Assembly (NCBI GenBank): GCA_948567375.1
Contig: OX419756.1
Coordinates: 46,948,333-47,012,332, forward strand
Origin: Lunularia cruciata
Taxonomy: Eukaryota; Streptophyta; Marchantiopsida; Lunulariales; Lunulariaceae
Direction: 5' to 3'
DNA length: 64,000 nt
Shown: positions 43,201 to 55,100 of the stretch, piece by piece
Layout: each line of letters starts with the position of its first letter
Numbering within the stretch: position 1 is the first letter of the stretch
The notes under the pieces: generated by a model
The model's database searches: none
What the model was told of the DNA's origin: nothing
Seen by the model: the letters and a program-made list of their open reading frames with translations, nothing else
Program-made: the position numbers and the translations under genes

Positions 43201-45114
43201 TCTTCCTCCATGCTTGTGTCCACACCTGAAGCTCCTTCTTTAGAATCCGATTCCCAATAATCAGAAGATGGTGTATCTGAATGTGAAGTGTTGGTGGTGT
43301 TAGTCACATGAACTGTGACTCTATGGCTTGATGGCCCAATCCTCAAGTACCCTTTGTGTCATTGATCAGTTGTGCGTGCTACTCTCAACCATGGCCTCCC
43401 AAGAAGTAAGTCATAGCTTGAATCCTTCAAGACTTGGAAAGTCATGAGATTTTGAACTCCCATAACTGAACTACCACTTTATCCATCACCCCTACTGGTC
43501 GAACTTGTTGCTTGTTTGCCATGCTCACCACAAATGTTGAAGGTCTTGAGGGTATCATACCCAACTTCATCATCAACCTTTCTGACATGGCATTTACTGC
43601 TGATCCTCCATCAACCAATGCATCCTTGATGTTGTGACCATTCACTCTCACATCAATCTTGGAGGCATATTCACAAGCCTCCCATGGTGCTGGCTTGGCA
43701 TCTACCACCCCCACTGATATTGGAACTTTTGCCTTCTTCTTCCTCTTGGTCCTTGTAGAACTCAAACCACCTCTAAGCTCCTTTCTCAAGGTAGGGTTCA
43801 AAGCAATCAATTGGCCCACTGTGATGTTAGCCTTGTGACTACCAACATCCTCCAACACATTGTAGTTCCATTGTTGCTTTGAAATCAAGAAATCCTCCAT
43901 CCCCAACTTCTTCCTTGGAGTCTTTGTTGTTGATGGTGTTGAGGTGCAAGTGCTCCTAGTAGACATAGGAGTATCCTTGCTTGAAGGAAATCCTTGAGAA
44001 GAGTGAACATCCTTTACAAAATGAGCTCGCTTCTTCTCTTGTGCCAAAAGCTCCAAATTAAGACCCTTGGAGTTTGAGCACTCTCCCTTCTCATACTTGC
44101 TCTCAAGCACATCTGTGGATGCTATCCCCTTATGTTTGTTGGGATTAGGAGCCACTTGGGTTTCACTACCTCCCTCTTTCTCTCTATTGGCTCCCTCATA
44201 ACCCCTTCCTCCATGGTAAGTGGAATTTGGGCAATTCCTTTGGATATGGCCTCTTCCTCCACAACCAAAATAATTTCTATCATTGAAATTGTTGGCTGGT
44301 TGGCCTCCTCTATATGGAAAGTTTCCATAACTCCTAGGCCCTCTCCCGACATTCTGATCCACCTCTCTCTTCTCCCATAATTGCACCACATTGATCTTGA
44401 GATCCGCAAGTTGTTCTGTGCTGGTTTGGGGTGGATCTTTTGGTGGAGGTGCAAGAACTAGAGCAACCACTACTTGTGGTGCAACCCTTGCCACCAAAGT
44501 ATCAGAAGTTCCACCATACTTGTAGCCTTGAGGAGGATGCACAACCTCCTTCACCACTAAATCACTCTCATCCCCTTCCAAACTCTCCTCTATACGAATT
44601 GCGATCTTGATAGCTTCAACCTTGGAAGAAGGTTTCTCATATCTCACCTTGCTTCTAATTTGTGGTCTCAACCCTCCCACAAAATTCTTGGTGAGCATGG
44701 CCCCTATGCCAATCATTGTAGTCTCCACATCATCCCCACCCTTCCTCAACACTAAGCAAAATCTGGACTCCAACTTTTCCACTCTTTCCACATAGACTCT
44801 CACTTTCTCTCCTTCTCCTTGCTTGAGAAATGTAACCTCACACATCAATCTCTCATAACTCTCATCAGGAAGAAAGTTCTCAATGAGTGCTGAAGTCAAA
44901 GTCTCCCAAGACTCCTCTTCCCCATCTCTCCTCTCTCTCTTTTGGTATTCTGACTCATACCATGTAAGTGCTACATCCTGAAAGAAATTTGTAATAATGA
45001 GGTCCACTCATTCTTCCTCCTCTCATTGTTTCCCATGCAAGCTCTCTTGAAGTCTCTCACAAAGGCTTCCACATCTTCTCCATCCTTGCCAAAGAAAACC
45101 GAAAGTTTCCCCAT
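40298..45114 (-). pseudogene. M2 gag-pol
   Basis: The ATG at 45114 matches M1's start (MGKLxVFFGKDGEDVEAF). A frameshift after RRKNEW precedes the long open piece 45007-43442, which spans gag, the zinc knuckle (first Cys replaced by Tyr, YFGCGGRGH) and protease (VDGGSAVNAM). A small deletion near 43470 shifts the frame. 43346-42186 covers RT with FIDDFCVYG and an intact KKCIFG where M1 has the stop. A shift near 42230 follows, then 42229-41180 (RNase H and integrase start, with CKTYHVC, one ligand mutated) and 40987-40565 (integrase core and C-terminus). It is useful as an outgroup for reading M1's two nonsense changes. Confidence 0.9.
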
Positions 45115-45350
45115 CTTAACCTCTCACTATCTTTCTCTTCTCTCAATTTTTCTTTTTCTCTTTTCTTTTCTCTCACTCTATAACTAATAGAGTATATACA
45201 TGACTAACACCATTTGAGAGTAATCCACCCTAGGGAACACAAAAGGTTCAGGTTGCTCCAAGATTTCTATAGCAACATCAAATCCTAGAGTGCATATTAA
45301 TCAAACTCTCATGGATAGTTTATCCATAAGTTGAAAGATTATCTCCATCA

Positions 45351-45823
45351 CTAATCTTGAGAACTAGCTGATGAAGGTGGTAGTATTTCTGTAGCTGTAC
45401 TAAGACTCTCTCCAAGATCTTTCACCAAAGTCTCCAAAAGTGCTTTTACTCCACTACACTCATATCCTTTTGGAAGTCCTTCCACTCCACAAACCTCACA
45501 CAACTCCTTGGTCTTAGATCTTCTCCCTCCCAATCTTGGTGAAGAAGGTCCAACATGCAAACCCAAGTCAAGTAAGCCTCTCTTTCCCTCAATCTCTTGC
45601 TCTCAAAGGTCAATGGACATGAACTTGCCTTATGTCCCTTCTCTCCACACAGAAAGCACTTAGACTCACTCTTTCCTCCAAGTGGTGTAGGTTTCTGGAT
45701 CCTCTCAACACTCTCTTCAAATTCTATTGTAAACTCTCTTTTCCTCAAATCCACCCCTACAACCACCTCAAGCCCTTGGGGAACCTTGCATAATCTCAAT
45801 TTCCACTCTTGATGACCCTCCAT
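45351..45823 (-). pseudogene. M2 accessory zinc-knuckle ORF
   Basis: 45823-45446 encodes MEGHQEWKLRLCKVP... with an intact CFLCGEKGHKASSC knuckle. A 1-nt loss near 45585 moves the second half (CEVCGVEGLPKG...) to another frame (45566-45351). Together with M1's copy this shows the ORF's ancestral form had both Cys/His clusters. Confidence 0.6.
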
Positions 45824-46470
45824 GTTCCCAAAATGAATCTAAACACTCAAACATGCTTTTTGTTGATCTCAAACTCCTCATGCATGAGATCTCCACTCTG
45901 CAGAATTGACCCTTCCTCACAATGTCACTCTAATCTCCCAACCAATATGTCACAGTCCTCTGAAATTTGACACACTTAATCACAACTCTAGTGCGTTCAT
46001 CCTTGCAAAATTTCAGATCTTTTCATTGATCCATTTGGCTTAGAAATCTTTCTATTCAGCACACAAATTTCAGATTTGGTCTGAAAACCACCCCCCTCAC
46101 TTCAAAAACTCATAACGCCCTGTGAAAAAACGATCCCTCTCTAATTTTTGTGGCAGCAGGTAGGATACAACGCACTTAATTTTCTTGGAAATTTTCAGGA
46201 CAATTCACTGAAAATTGAAGAAATGGGAGACTCTGTACAATTTTCCAGAGAGCATGCAGTTGCGGGAGCACTTTATCCTATCAACTTTCAAAAATTCTAG
46301 CCCAGTGCGCATAGTAGCTCTGGTAATAATTTTAAGTGTGCTAACTGTAAGATAACCCAAGCTATCATGTGTAGAAATTTCAAGTTCAGATCTAAAACTT
46401 GAGATTTTGCCCAAAATCACATTAATCCCCAAAATCTGCACTCCACCTCTCACAATCTCTCCAATTCTTC

Positions 46471-46644
46471 TCATGTGTACAAGATGTACAAAATCACCTC
46501 AAAGACATCATAATGAACTACAGGGTTTACAAATAGATCTTGGTTCTCTAACATAAGTTCAGCCCTCTCCTCTCCTAAGGTTCTCTCCAAGTGAGCTCTC
46601 ATAGCCTCCTTTTGCCTAATGTAGAATTGAACGCGGAACATTAT
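46471..46644 (-). CDS. Small leader ORF of M2, unknown
   Basis: It is a 57-codon counterpart of 7490-7660 in M1, nearly identical in protein sequence, located after the primer site. No domain is recognised. Confidence 0.3.
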   Translation of the reverse strand: MMFRVQFYIRQKEAMRAHLERTLGEERAELMLENQDLFVNPVVHYDVFEVILYILYT

Positions 46645-46661
46645 CTTGCCTTCTAGAGAGG

Positions 46662-46678
46662 TCCTGACAACAGAACTA
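46662..46678 (-). other. M2 primer-binding site, decayed
   Basis: It reads TAGTTCTGTTGTCAGGA where M1 has TGGTTCCGTTGCCGGGA. All four differences are C to T or G to A transitions. Confidence 0.7.
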
Positions 46679-46682
46679 AAAA

Positions 46683-47372
46683 TGTGAGCTGAACTGTCTC
46701 TCACTCAGGATGAACCTCTAGTGGGTATTATGGTAGCGCACCATGGACTAAGAAGGCAAGGAACCCCAACTCCATCATACTCTTCCAAGGCTAACACTCC
46801 AAGACTCAAGACATTGCTCACTAGAGAACTCAATGAGAGAGATAGTTGCAAATGAAAGGATAATGAATACCTCCTCACCCCTTGTTTATATACTTGTGAA
46901 ATAGTTACGTACCAAAGTTACTAATTACCGTAGTAACTCAAGTTACTAGACTAAAAGTCAAGTAAAGTCAAAAAGTAGAAAGGAATATCCATTCACATGG
47001 GCATATTCCCCTAAGCATGTGGTCTTATCTTGACCCAACCACTAAGTCAAGGATTCCTTCACATGGGCTATCCTTGGACTAAAGAAGAATCCAAAACAAA
47101 AAGGTTTGCGGGCCCAAGAGTTCTCAACTCTTTCCTCAAAGCCAAACACCTAGGAATAATACCAAGTCAACACACTAAAATCCAAAATAGTGGTGCTCAT
47201 CTTTTCTACTTCCTCTAAAGTAAGGTCCCCTCTATCTTAGCTATAACTAACTTTAGCTAACCATGACTAATATAGAACCATCCTTTATCTCTATATAAAT
47301 AATATCGCTTAAGTACTTGTAATACCAAGCTAAATATCACAATACCACACACACGCACAAATGGGTGTTACA
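46683..47372 (-). repeat. 5' LTR of M2
   Basis: It is 690 bp, the partner of 39560-40249. It begins TGTAACACCC at 47372 and abuts the J sequence GCTCC. Confidence 0.92.
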
Positions 47373-49430
47373 GCTCCACTATCAACCACCTCTGCCCTAG
47401 TAGTAGGAACTGCATCATCCCTACTCTCACAAAGTGTGGTAGCCAACTTGAACATTGGGGCTTGGTCAACTCCCAATGTAAACATGTCACTGGCCAAAAA
47501 CAAAGGACGCCGCATAATCAACTGAGCCGCCTCGAACATCATGCTAGACTCAGTTTGTGGAGTAGCAGGTTGTTGACTAACAAGTAGTCCATCATGTTCT
47601 CCATCACCATGTACCACACTTGCACTAGGACATCTAGGAACCATGGATGTTATCTACAATGCCTCAAATAGCGTGAAAGATTGGGGAAGTCTGACCTGTC
47701 TCCCAACCTCTCCTCTTTGTGGTACCAACTCCATTGATGCTCCTCTAGGCTCTGAAGCACGTACTACGCTCCTAGTCACTGCTATACATGCATCCACCTG
47801 TGCTGCTCTATACATGAAATCCAAAGCATCTCTATCACCAGCATATGAGGTGGAAGCCCCAGCACCCAAATCTGATCGCCTCTGAGCAATAGCCATACTA
47901 GCTAATCTTTGCTCCAACTGCTCAATCCGTGTAGCCATAGTTGTGTCAGAAGTAAGGGCAAGTACTGCATCCCTACTAGGTGTAGATCCTCTACCACCAC
48001 CTTGTCCTCCATGAACTGGAGCTCCTCTACTACCTACCATAACAACCCTACCACTCCGTAACTCTGGGTGTAGGTCAAAACACCGGTCACAAGTGTGACC
48101 AAATCTATGGCAATGCTCACACTGCCTTTGTGCTTGTTGTGATGCACCAGAGGTATCAGGTCTGCTGCCCTGAGTACACTCTCTCCTATGGTGAGGTCCA
48201 CCACAAGTCTAACAAGCAACACTACCACTCACTAGCTGCTGCTAACCCGCAAATGAAGGTAAGGGTCTAACTCCACTAGGCCCTCCACTCGCTCCATAGG
48301 ATCTGGGCTGTCCACCCTGTCCTCAAAAACCAATTGGGCATGGTGCACTCTTCTGCACTCTAGAAGAAGTCACAACCGTGGATGAGGTCTCCCTACCAAA
48401 TCCAGATGTCACCACTCTCTCCTCCACCATGTTGAGCTCAATACGCTCAGCCAAACCAAAGACCATTGCCAAAGTAGGTGAAGTAGCCTGTAACAATGTA
48501 GCATCACAAACTCTACGTCAAAACTCTTTGTCCAGTATCCCATACCAAAACTGAACTGCCTGGGCCTCAATAACTCCTTAAGTGAAACTGATCAGCCGCC
48601 TCATGTGAGTGTATGCCTTGCATAGGCTCTCTCCAGCCTTCCGCTGGAATTCTTGCTAGCTCCTCAACTTGTCAATCCGTACTCCCTGGTAGTTCTGCCT
48701 CAAACATAGGAAAAAATCCACCATGGGGTTAAACCCCAATACCACACCACCTCCTACAGAGGTACCTCCACTCGTGGTAACACTATCTCCACCTAGTGCA
48801 CCTCCACTAGCTCCACCAACACTACTTGAGCTAGAACTCATAGGTACAGTTGATCTACTCCTAGCCATCAAGCCTAAAGTGATAGAGACATAGTTTGGAG
48901 ACCAATACTGTCTCCATAACTCAATCTCCTCCAAATGAGCTCTCCTGAACTCATGGTAGTCGTCCTTCATCTAACCCTCCAAGTGCTGAAACAACCTCTT
49001 CTATGCCATGAAAGGTGTGAACAAAGTTGGGTTCTACATCTACTGCAAATCACACCAACTATCAAACTCCTGGATGAAGTCATCCAACTCAATGGTACCC
49101 ATTGTACTAGAGTAACGCCTAGGGCCTTTGGAGGCCCCATAAATCTCATCCATGTCCCATAACAACGGTGCGGACACAACAAGTGCACTCTCAACTAGAT
49201 CAGCTCTTGTATCAAACTCCAACTTAGAGTCAATCTCCTCCCTCACTGGGACCTGAGACACAGGCTGATATCGAGTGCCACTCCAAGTAAACCCACTGCG
49301 TACTGCAAGGCTAACTCCTCTGGAATCCCCAAAGAACTCCGTCGTGACCAAGTAACCACACAACAAACCAAAACCACCAACTGCAACCGCAAGTACCCCA
49401 TCAAGTGCCAACACCACCAAGTGCAAACAC
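47373..49430 (-). pseudogene. J gag with double zinc finger, and pre-protease linker
   Basis: Open pieces are 49426-49040 (ends in MGTIELDDFIQEFDSWCDL), 48970-48656 (LEEIELWRQYW, a Ser/Gly-rich loop, then MVDFFLCLRQNYQGVRIDKLRS) and 48040-47654 (EQLEQRLASMAIAQRR coiled coil). Around 48205-48070 a different frame reads a knuckle with C-TCGGPHHRREC, then CEHCHRFGHTCDRC, a second Cys/His cluster. A TAG again falls inside the first knuckle. The 47644-47330 piece leads into the protease cut by M2. Confidence 0.7.
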
Positions 49431-49540
49431 TAACCAAGCACCACCAAGTGCCAACACCAACCGAGCACCACCAAGTGCCAATACCAACCAAGCACCATCA
49501 AGTGCCAATACCAACCGAGCACCACCAAGTGCCAAAACTA
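49415..49540. repeat. 27-bp minisatellite in J 5' region
   Basis: Four to five units of the type ACCAAGCACCACCAAGTGCC plus AACACCA, period 27 bp. Because 27 is a multiple of 3, both strands stay open and give 9-residue repeats (APPSANTNQ on plus, VGTWWCSVG on minus). Confidence 0.85.
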
Positions 49541-50252
49541 GCAGAACACTATCCACTAATGTAATTGTAACTAAGACAACTATACTAGGGGCAAGGGCGA
49601 CCTGTAACCTGCCATCACCACATGCATTCTCACGGTCTGTAGGTCATCACTTCCTACCTCACCAGAGAGAAACAAAGATAGTCTGATTGGTCATCACTCC
49701 AGCCTCACTATTGAGAGCACACCAGAGCACCAACGCTCAAAATTTAGGGCACCTCACACAAACATGGTGCACAAACAGGAAGCAAAGAATGGATGGGGTC
49801 CAATCACAAGAATGCTAAACAACAACCCTCCATCTCATAAATCAACACAAGTTTGACTCTGCCACCATTTTGCATTTGACATAATTGGAGTACCTATCTA
49901 TTTCCTGAGCTACGAGGATCATCAAGGATCAGTTCAAGTTCTTTTTGCCAAATTTGACATACCCTCTTCACAAAATCTGACGTAAAATCTAATGTAAATC
50001 TGATGTAAAATCTGACATAAATCCCTAAAAATGGCTGACCACTAAATCCTCACCTAACTCTTCACTTGAGCCAAATTGGAAAAATCAGTTTCATACAATC
50101 TTCAATTCGTGAGAATCTGCTCCCAACTCCACCTTCAATTTTAGTTTCTGAGCTCAACTCATGACAAATTGGTACTGAGCTCAAAATCATAGCTATTGCT
50201 TGAAAATTGCTTCTCCCTTGGCTCCAAATTTTGCAAGTGCTTCCACACACAC
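49541..50252 (-). other. J leader (5' untranslated region), non-coding
   Basis: It is AT-rich with short repeated GATTTTACATCAGATT-like phrases near 49970-50030. I see no ORF of note and no primer site. E inserted at its distal end. Confidence 0.5.
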
Positions 50253-51052
50253 TATGACAACCCGGCAAATATCACTTTTGCGGTAATCGGGTAAGTAAAG
50301 TTCATTCCCGCAGAGATACAAGTCAGAAATGTCTAAATACAAAGCAAACAGTAACAATGTAGTTCTTCTTGGTTGCGTCTTTAATCTCTCAGGTAGAAAC
50401 CACACCCAGAAGAGAGTAACAAGCACTGACTCGCAGTCTTGTCACAAATTCACACTCCTTAATCACAACTCCAACAAATCTTTCCAAACAATCTTGATTG
50501 TGATGATTCAGGCTCTCCCAAAAACAACACTTCACTGCAAAACGACTTCACCTCAGAATTGTGTTCCACCCCTCCACTGAAGGCACAACTTCCTTGATCA
50601 AAATTGCTTCACATCAACTTCGCACTGCACTCACAAATGCAGAATACTACCAACACTACAATTCCTCTCAGATCTGTCAAGGCATTGCTTCGATTGCACT
50701 TCACTCAGGATCAAACACACAGAATGAAGATCAAGGCTATGGAATCCAACATCCAACAAACACACTGACTTGCACTTTGAATTTCTCCACACACTCACAA
50801 ACATAGACACAAAGTTGATACTCGGAATCAAGCTCAAGCAACGAGCACTGCTTCACAACACTTTGCTTTATCTATTCTCATAAATTATGAGCATTGAACA
50901 ACATTTGACTGCAAATGACACTCTTAAATAGTGAATCAATTGACAATTCTAACAACTATACCGTTCTACAACAACTTTTCTAACCTGGAAATCTGAAATG
51001 ACAATGCACCTCTTCATATCTACCTCTTCAGATCTCAAAACTATTACTAATC

Positions 51053-53630
51053 CTATCCGATTTCTACTTTGTCATTGGCTTTCAAACCCAAACCCAAAGT
51101 GACTTTACTTCCCACTATTTTGTCCTTGGGTTTCATATCTTCTACTTCTTCTACCAAATCTAACAGTTCTCTTTCCTGATCTAAAATTGCACTAGTGGGT
51201 AATCTATCTAACTCTTCATCTCTTGACCCACTCTTCTCAAATGTCTCCATTGGTTACTCCAAAGACATTTGCACTCCTATGTTATCTACTTTGGGTTTAG
51301 CTCTAACATCTTTCCGAAGCTTTTCTATCTCTATTTTCACTCAGTCTAATCTAATCAAAATGTTATCCTCTACCTCTAAGATCTTTCTGTCTACAAAAGT
51401 TCTAAGACTGATTAACAAGGCATTCAAATCTTTATCCTTTGCTTGTCTTTGCCTCGTCTCCTGCACCAACAATTTCAACTTGTGCAGCCTCGTCTCTTCA
51501 ATCCAAATGCTGGCCTCTATACTTAACATTGCGTTCATCCTGAGGACAATCTCCTTCAATGGCTCCAATCTCATCTTCCTTTCACGTTCTCAATCTGCAA
51601 GCCAATCCTCTTGGTACATTGCCAACTCCGCCTCAAACTTGGCTTTCACTGTCTCCTTCTCCTTCTCCTTCTATACAACTCTCTCCTCCTGATTACGAAG
51701 TAACTCTCGTAATCTTTCTTCTTCTCTATATCGGGCTGCCAACTCTCGTTGCCAGAGTTGTTTCTTCTCCTTGACACTCTCCATCACCCTATCAAGCTCT
51801 TGATCCTTTGCAACTACTCTTGCCATAGCATGGATAACCTCTACTCTTGAATCAACAAACTGCTGCTTCAAGATCTCATACTCAGCTACTTGTTTCTCCC
51901 TTGCTATGTCACTCTTCTTCACAAGATCCTCTCGATAATTCACTTCTCTCTTCAGGTCTTCAATTACCTAACTTCTCACTACTGCCTCTGCTCGCAGTAC
52001 TTCTCTTTCCTCCTCACCTTGGGTTATACTCTTCTTCAACTCCGAGTTTTCTTCTTCCAACCTTGCTAATACCTGCAACACAGTCTTCACCTCTAGACAA
52101 GTTGACTGCATCTCCTTCTTCCTGTACTCTAGCTTTACTAACAAGGGGCACACCACTTCTCGCAAGTACTCCACTCCATCACTGGCAACTACTTCAACCT
52201 GTGGAGTGATCTCCTTCTTTACCTCTTCTTCTCTTGATACTCGCCTTCTTCGCTTCAATCGTCATATCAGAATAGACGCCTCACTTCCCAAGCTTTTAGG
52301 TGCTTCTTCCTTCACCGTACTTGGACCCGCTTCATACTTTGCCTTACGTCTCAAGCAAACTCCTCTATGTACTGCGATCTTCTTCTCTTCAGCCATAGTT
52401 ACTTTGTCTTCCAACTGTGTGTTGTCCTTGGCTTCAATTTCTGCCTACACTTCTTCTTCTTCGTATTCTTCTTCTGTAGCCATTGGCACTGATGTCATTT
52501 CTCCTCCTTCATCGCTATTGCTACTCGTATCTCCACTCTGTAGCGTTAGCTCAGGCTCCTCCTTGTGTTCCGAGTCTTCAGTCTTAAGCTCGGCATCACC
52601 TTCCGAGTCTTCATCCTCTGACTTGATCACCACCATACCTCGCCTTGAGTTGCCTCTCCGTGTCTTCCAAGGTTTCTTTGTGTCTTCGGCTTTGCCCTGC
52701 CAACTTCTCTTCTTCATATTCGGGGTACTCACTATGACCGCCATGTTCTTCCCTATCTTTGTGTAGTAGTCGTCGGTGCTCCTGATTTGCAAGATGTATT
52801 GTTGCTCCTCGACATTGACCTCCTTTTGCAAATCAAGATGGAAGTGCGACACCATCCGAGTTTGCTCCGCCAAGTTCAGCAAATTTAGCCCAAGGTAGAA
52901 ATGTGCTGCAAATGGGAAGATGTAGTGTGGAGGCGATTTATCCCGCAAATTCCACACCATCTGCCTCGTTCTCTCGTGGAAACACCTTGCCCAATTGTGG
53001 ATCTCCTGCAAATAACTTGTGAAAGAACACCACTTGGTGTTTCATCACATATGTGGTTCTCTCCGGCTTCAGGATGGCCATCAGTGCACTCATAATTCCT
53101 CTCTTCACAGGGTCTTTGTAGCTCTCAACTTTGTACCCATTCTTCGTCCGCTTTGATGAGAATGCATCTCTCACTTCTTGGGTTTCTTGAGCTATCTTTC
53201 CTTTCCCCAAGAACGTGGCCCCTTGCTCTGAGCCTGCTTCCTTCCCAAGTACAAGTCTCTAATCCGACTCTATCCAGCGAGCCAGATTTCCTCTCTTCCC
53301 TTCCTCCTCGGGTCCATCAAGACACTTGCTCTTGATGATTTTTGTCATGAAACCTGGAAAGCTCACATTCCAATTCCATGCCAAGAAAGTGATCCAAAGT
53401 CGGCTCAAGACTTTGATCCTAGCAATCACATCTAACCTCCGAATTGCATGATTTCTCACTGCAAATTCAAAGTTCTTCTTTCCTCCTCCCATCTCTTTTG
53501 CCTTCTCACTATCTCTTGATTTCACTCTCGCAACTTCTCCCTTACGCACTAACGCAATTCCAACTCTATTTCCCTTCCCACAATCACCTGCAAGACGACT
53601 TCTCAATGGCGAAGGAAAATTACTTGACAT
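51053..53630 (-). pseudogene. LTR-internal coiled-coil gene, copy E
   Basis: Starts MSSNFPSPLRSRLAGD at 53630 and is open through 53259 (FPGFMTKIIKSKCLDGPEEE, RWIESD), with a stop right after. Further open pieces are 53210-52938, 53011-52445, 52258-51968, 51943-51671, 51574-51341 and 51250-51053. The order and content match D throughout, so D and E together define the full-length protein of roughly 850 residues. Frameshifts and stops are at different sites from those in D. Confidence 0.75.
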
Positions 53631-53649
53631 TTTGTCATTGCGAGTTTGA

Positions 53650-53657
53650 TTTTTATA
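53650..53657 (-). promoter_or_regulatory. TATA-like box upstream of LTR ORF (E)
   Basis: TATAAAAA lies 20 bases from the ATG at 53630, conserved with D. Confidence 0.35.
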
Positions 53658-54163
53658 GAGTTGCGCTTCTTCATCTTTCTTCACTTTGAGTTTCTACCGA
53701 GAAATCACACCTCCTGCATGCACATGTCACTGTCAATCAATCTTTGCGTGTATGGGCCGCCAGTTTTTGAAAGGTCCCTTCTTGAATTTCTTGCCCCGAG
53801 GAAAGGTTGTTAGACTATCTTCGCCTCGGGTTGAGCTCCCCCCAATAAAAAGACAATTTACTTTGGGTTGTATGCTGATTGGGCATTTCCGAGTACTTTA
53901 CCTTATGACCCAAAGTCAAGTTACTTTGGGTTTCATCCCGAAGACTCTTTTCTTCACCTTCTTCGGCCATACAAGCGCAATCAGACTTCTCTATACACTT
54001 CTTCCTCTTTATTTTGAAAAAAAGAAAAAATGTGTGCACCACACACACACTCTCTCAGGGAAATCTGAACTACTTGATCGAGACACCACGATCCACCAAG
54101 CTTGGAGATACCACCAACACTCGTAGTTCTTGCACCCAATTTCCCTTGACTCTCTTCTTTGTG

Positions 54164-54608
54164 TAATTAGATTGTTTACCACTTGAATCAATCAAACTCA
54201 GATCAATACTTGATCTGATCCTCAACAACTTGCCAACAATAGGGCACTGATTACAGTCAAGCCACACCCACTCTAGCATAGAGATTCCAGGTGGCGCTCA
54301 CCGGCTTTTTGTCCACTCTAGCTAGGAACTCAAAGGCTCAACATTAGAGAAGTGAGCTCTCTAGAGCTGCACTCCCAGGGTATACCCCTAATTTCGACCT
54401 AGGTCTCCTCCCAACGGTCTCGTTAACGGCACACCTGACGGTGCAGACGGTGCAAGTGACGGTGGGCCCCACCATGAAGTCAATACCCTAAACCTAAAAT
54501 CTGACCATCGGAAAGTAGTCTATGAGTAATGGCCAAAATGCCTCTAACTACTATCACTAGAACTCCAATGTCCAAGCATCTAGATGCAAAACTACAAATG
54601 GCGTGACA
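54164..54608 (-). repeat. 5' LTR of J, truncated
   Basis: It aligns with the first ~440 bp of the 3' LTR. It lacks the terminal ~105-bp block. Past 54164 the sequence changes to unrelated leader, so a deletion probably removed the LTR end and the primer site. Confidence 0.8.
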
Positions 54609-55100
54609 TAGATTATAAGAAGCTACATCAAATTTCTAGAATATAAGAATGCAAATTCTAGATATATTATAAGGTGAAGCTTTGGATCAATTTATGAGGT
54701 GTTTGAAGTCACACACCAAATTGGAAGTGACCATGTGGAGCACAAACACTTGGAAGAAGCCATGCAATTGGCTAAGCATTGTGATTCCTTGGTTGTGACA
54801 ACTTGATCTTGATCTTGATCTTCATAACACCTACCTACACACCATGCATAGGTGGAAGAACCGGCACCAATGGAGAAAGAAGATATTTGGAGATTGATGG
54901 CATCCAATGGAAACCATTTGGTTTTATGGATAGGGAAAGATTACAAAAACATAGTGATTGCTTTTATTATCACCAAATTAGGCATTGTATTGGTCAATTC
55001 CCACTCAAGAATAGATGACCCAAACAAATTGCCCAAAGGGAGTTTGTAGAGCATGATAATCAAGGAAATAAGGAATCCTAGTAGGAGAGCTCAAGCCACC
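54609..55100 (+). pseudogene. H gag, C-terminal part with altered zinc knuckle
   Basis: It continues 33332-33768 after J. It aligns with F gag around 56780-57200. A knuckle-like CFYYHQIRHCIGQF at 54959 has Tyr at the second Cys. There are many stops. Confidence 0.7.

Larger units (their letters stand above)
39560..47372 (-). mobile_element. M2: second M-family element (7813 bp), inverted, inside J
   Basis: LTRs of 690 bp each (39560-40249 is the 3' LTR, 46683-47372 the 5' LTR) with GCTC on both flanks (39556-39559 and 47373-47376). It is the same layout as M1 and very similar in sequence, but older: gag-pol has several frameshifts, the accessory ORF has one, and the primer site has drifted. 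Confidence 0.95.
50253..54043 (-). mobile_element. E: solo large LTR (3791 bp) inside J
   Basis: Inverted copy of the big LTR. Start (54043) reads TGTGGTGCACACA and end (50253) GGGTTGTCATA. CACAC flanks both sides (50248-50252 and 54044-54048), within a CA run, so the duplication is less certain than in D. It carries the complete-length LTR ORF region. Confidence 0.9.
33773..54608 (-). mobile_element. J: Ty3/gypsy retrotransposon encoding a DNA methyltransferase and a PHD finger
   Basis: It is oriented right to left, with termini TGTCACGCC (54608) and GCATGACA (33773) and TAGA on both flanks (33769-33772 and 54609-54612). Internal order is gag, protease, cytosine-5 DNA methyltransferase, RT, RNase H, integrase, PHD finger, 3' untranslated region. 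M2 sits between gag and protease and E in the leader. J's own length without them is about 9.2 kb. The RT signature YIDDILVYS is of the chromovirus type. There are many in-frame TAG/TGA stops, but most pol domains stay in one frame, so point mutation dominates decay. K (1418-1504 and 24049-25006) is another copy of the family. Confidence 0.93.

Noticed and set aside
49415-49540. CRISPR-like array
   Set aside because: Units are contiguous 27-bp repeats with no spacers, in a plant retrotransposon.
51559-52766. Plus-strand ORFs up to 186 codons in copy E
   Set aside because: Antisense shadows of the LTR ORF, Ser/Leu-rich as expected from a complementary Glu/Lys-rich gene.
54044-54170. TGGTATCTCCAAGC-like sequence (minus strand, near 54100) as J's primer-binding site
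   Set aside because: It resembles the tRNA-Met complement only in the first seven bases, and the adjacent LTR end is missing, so the match is not convincing.
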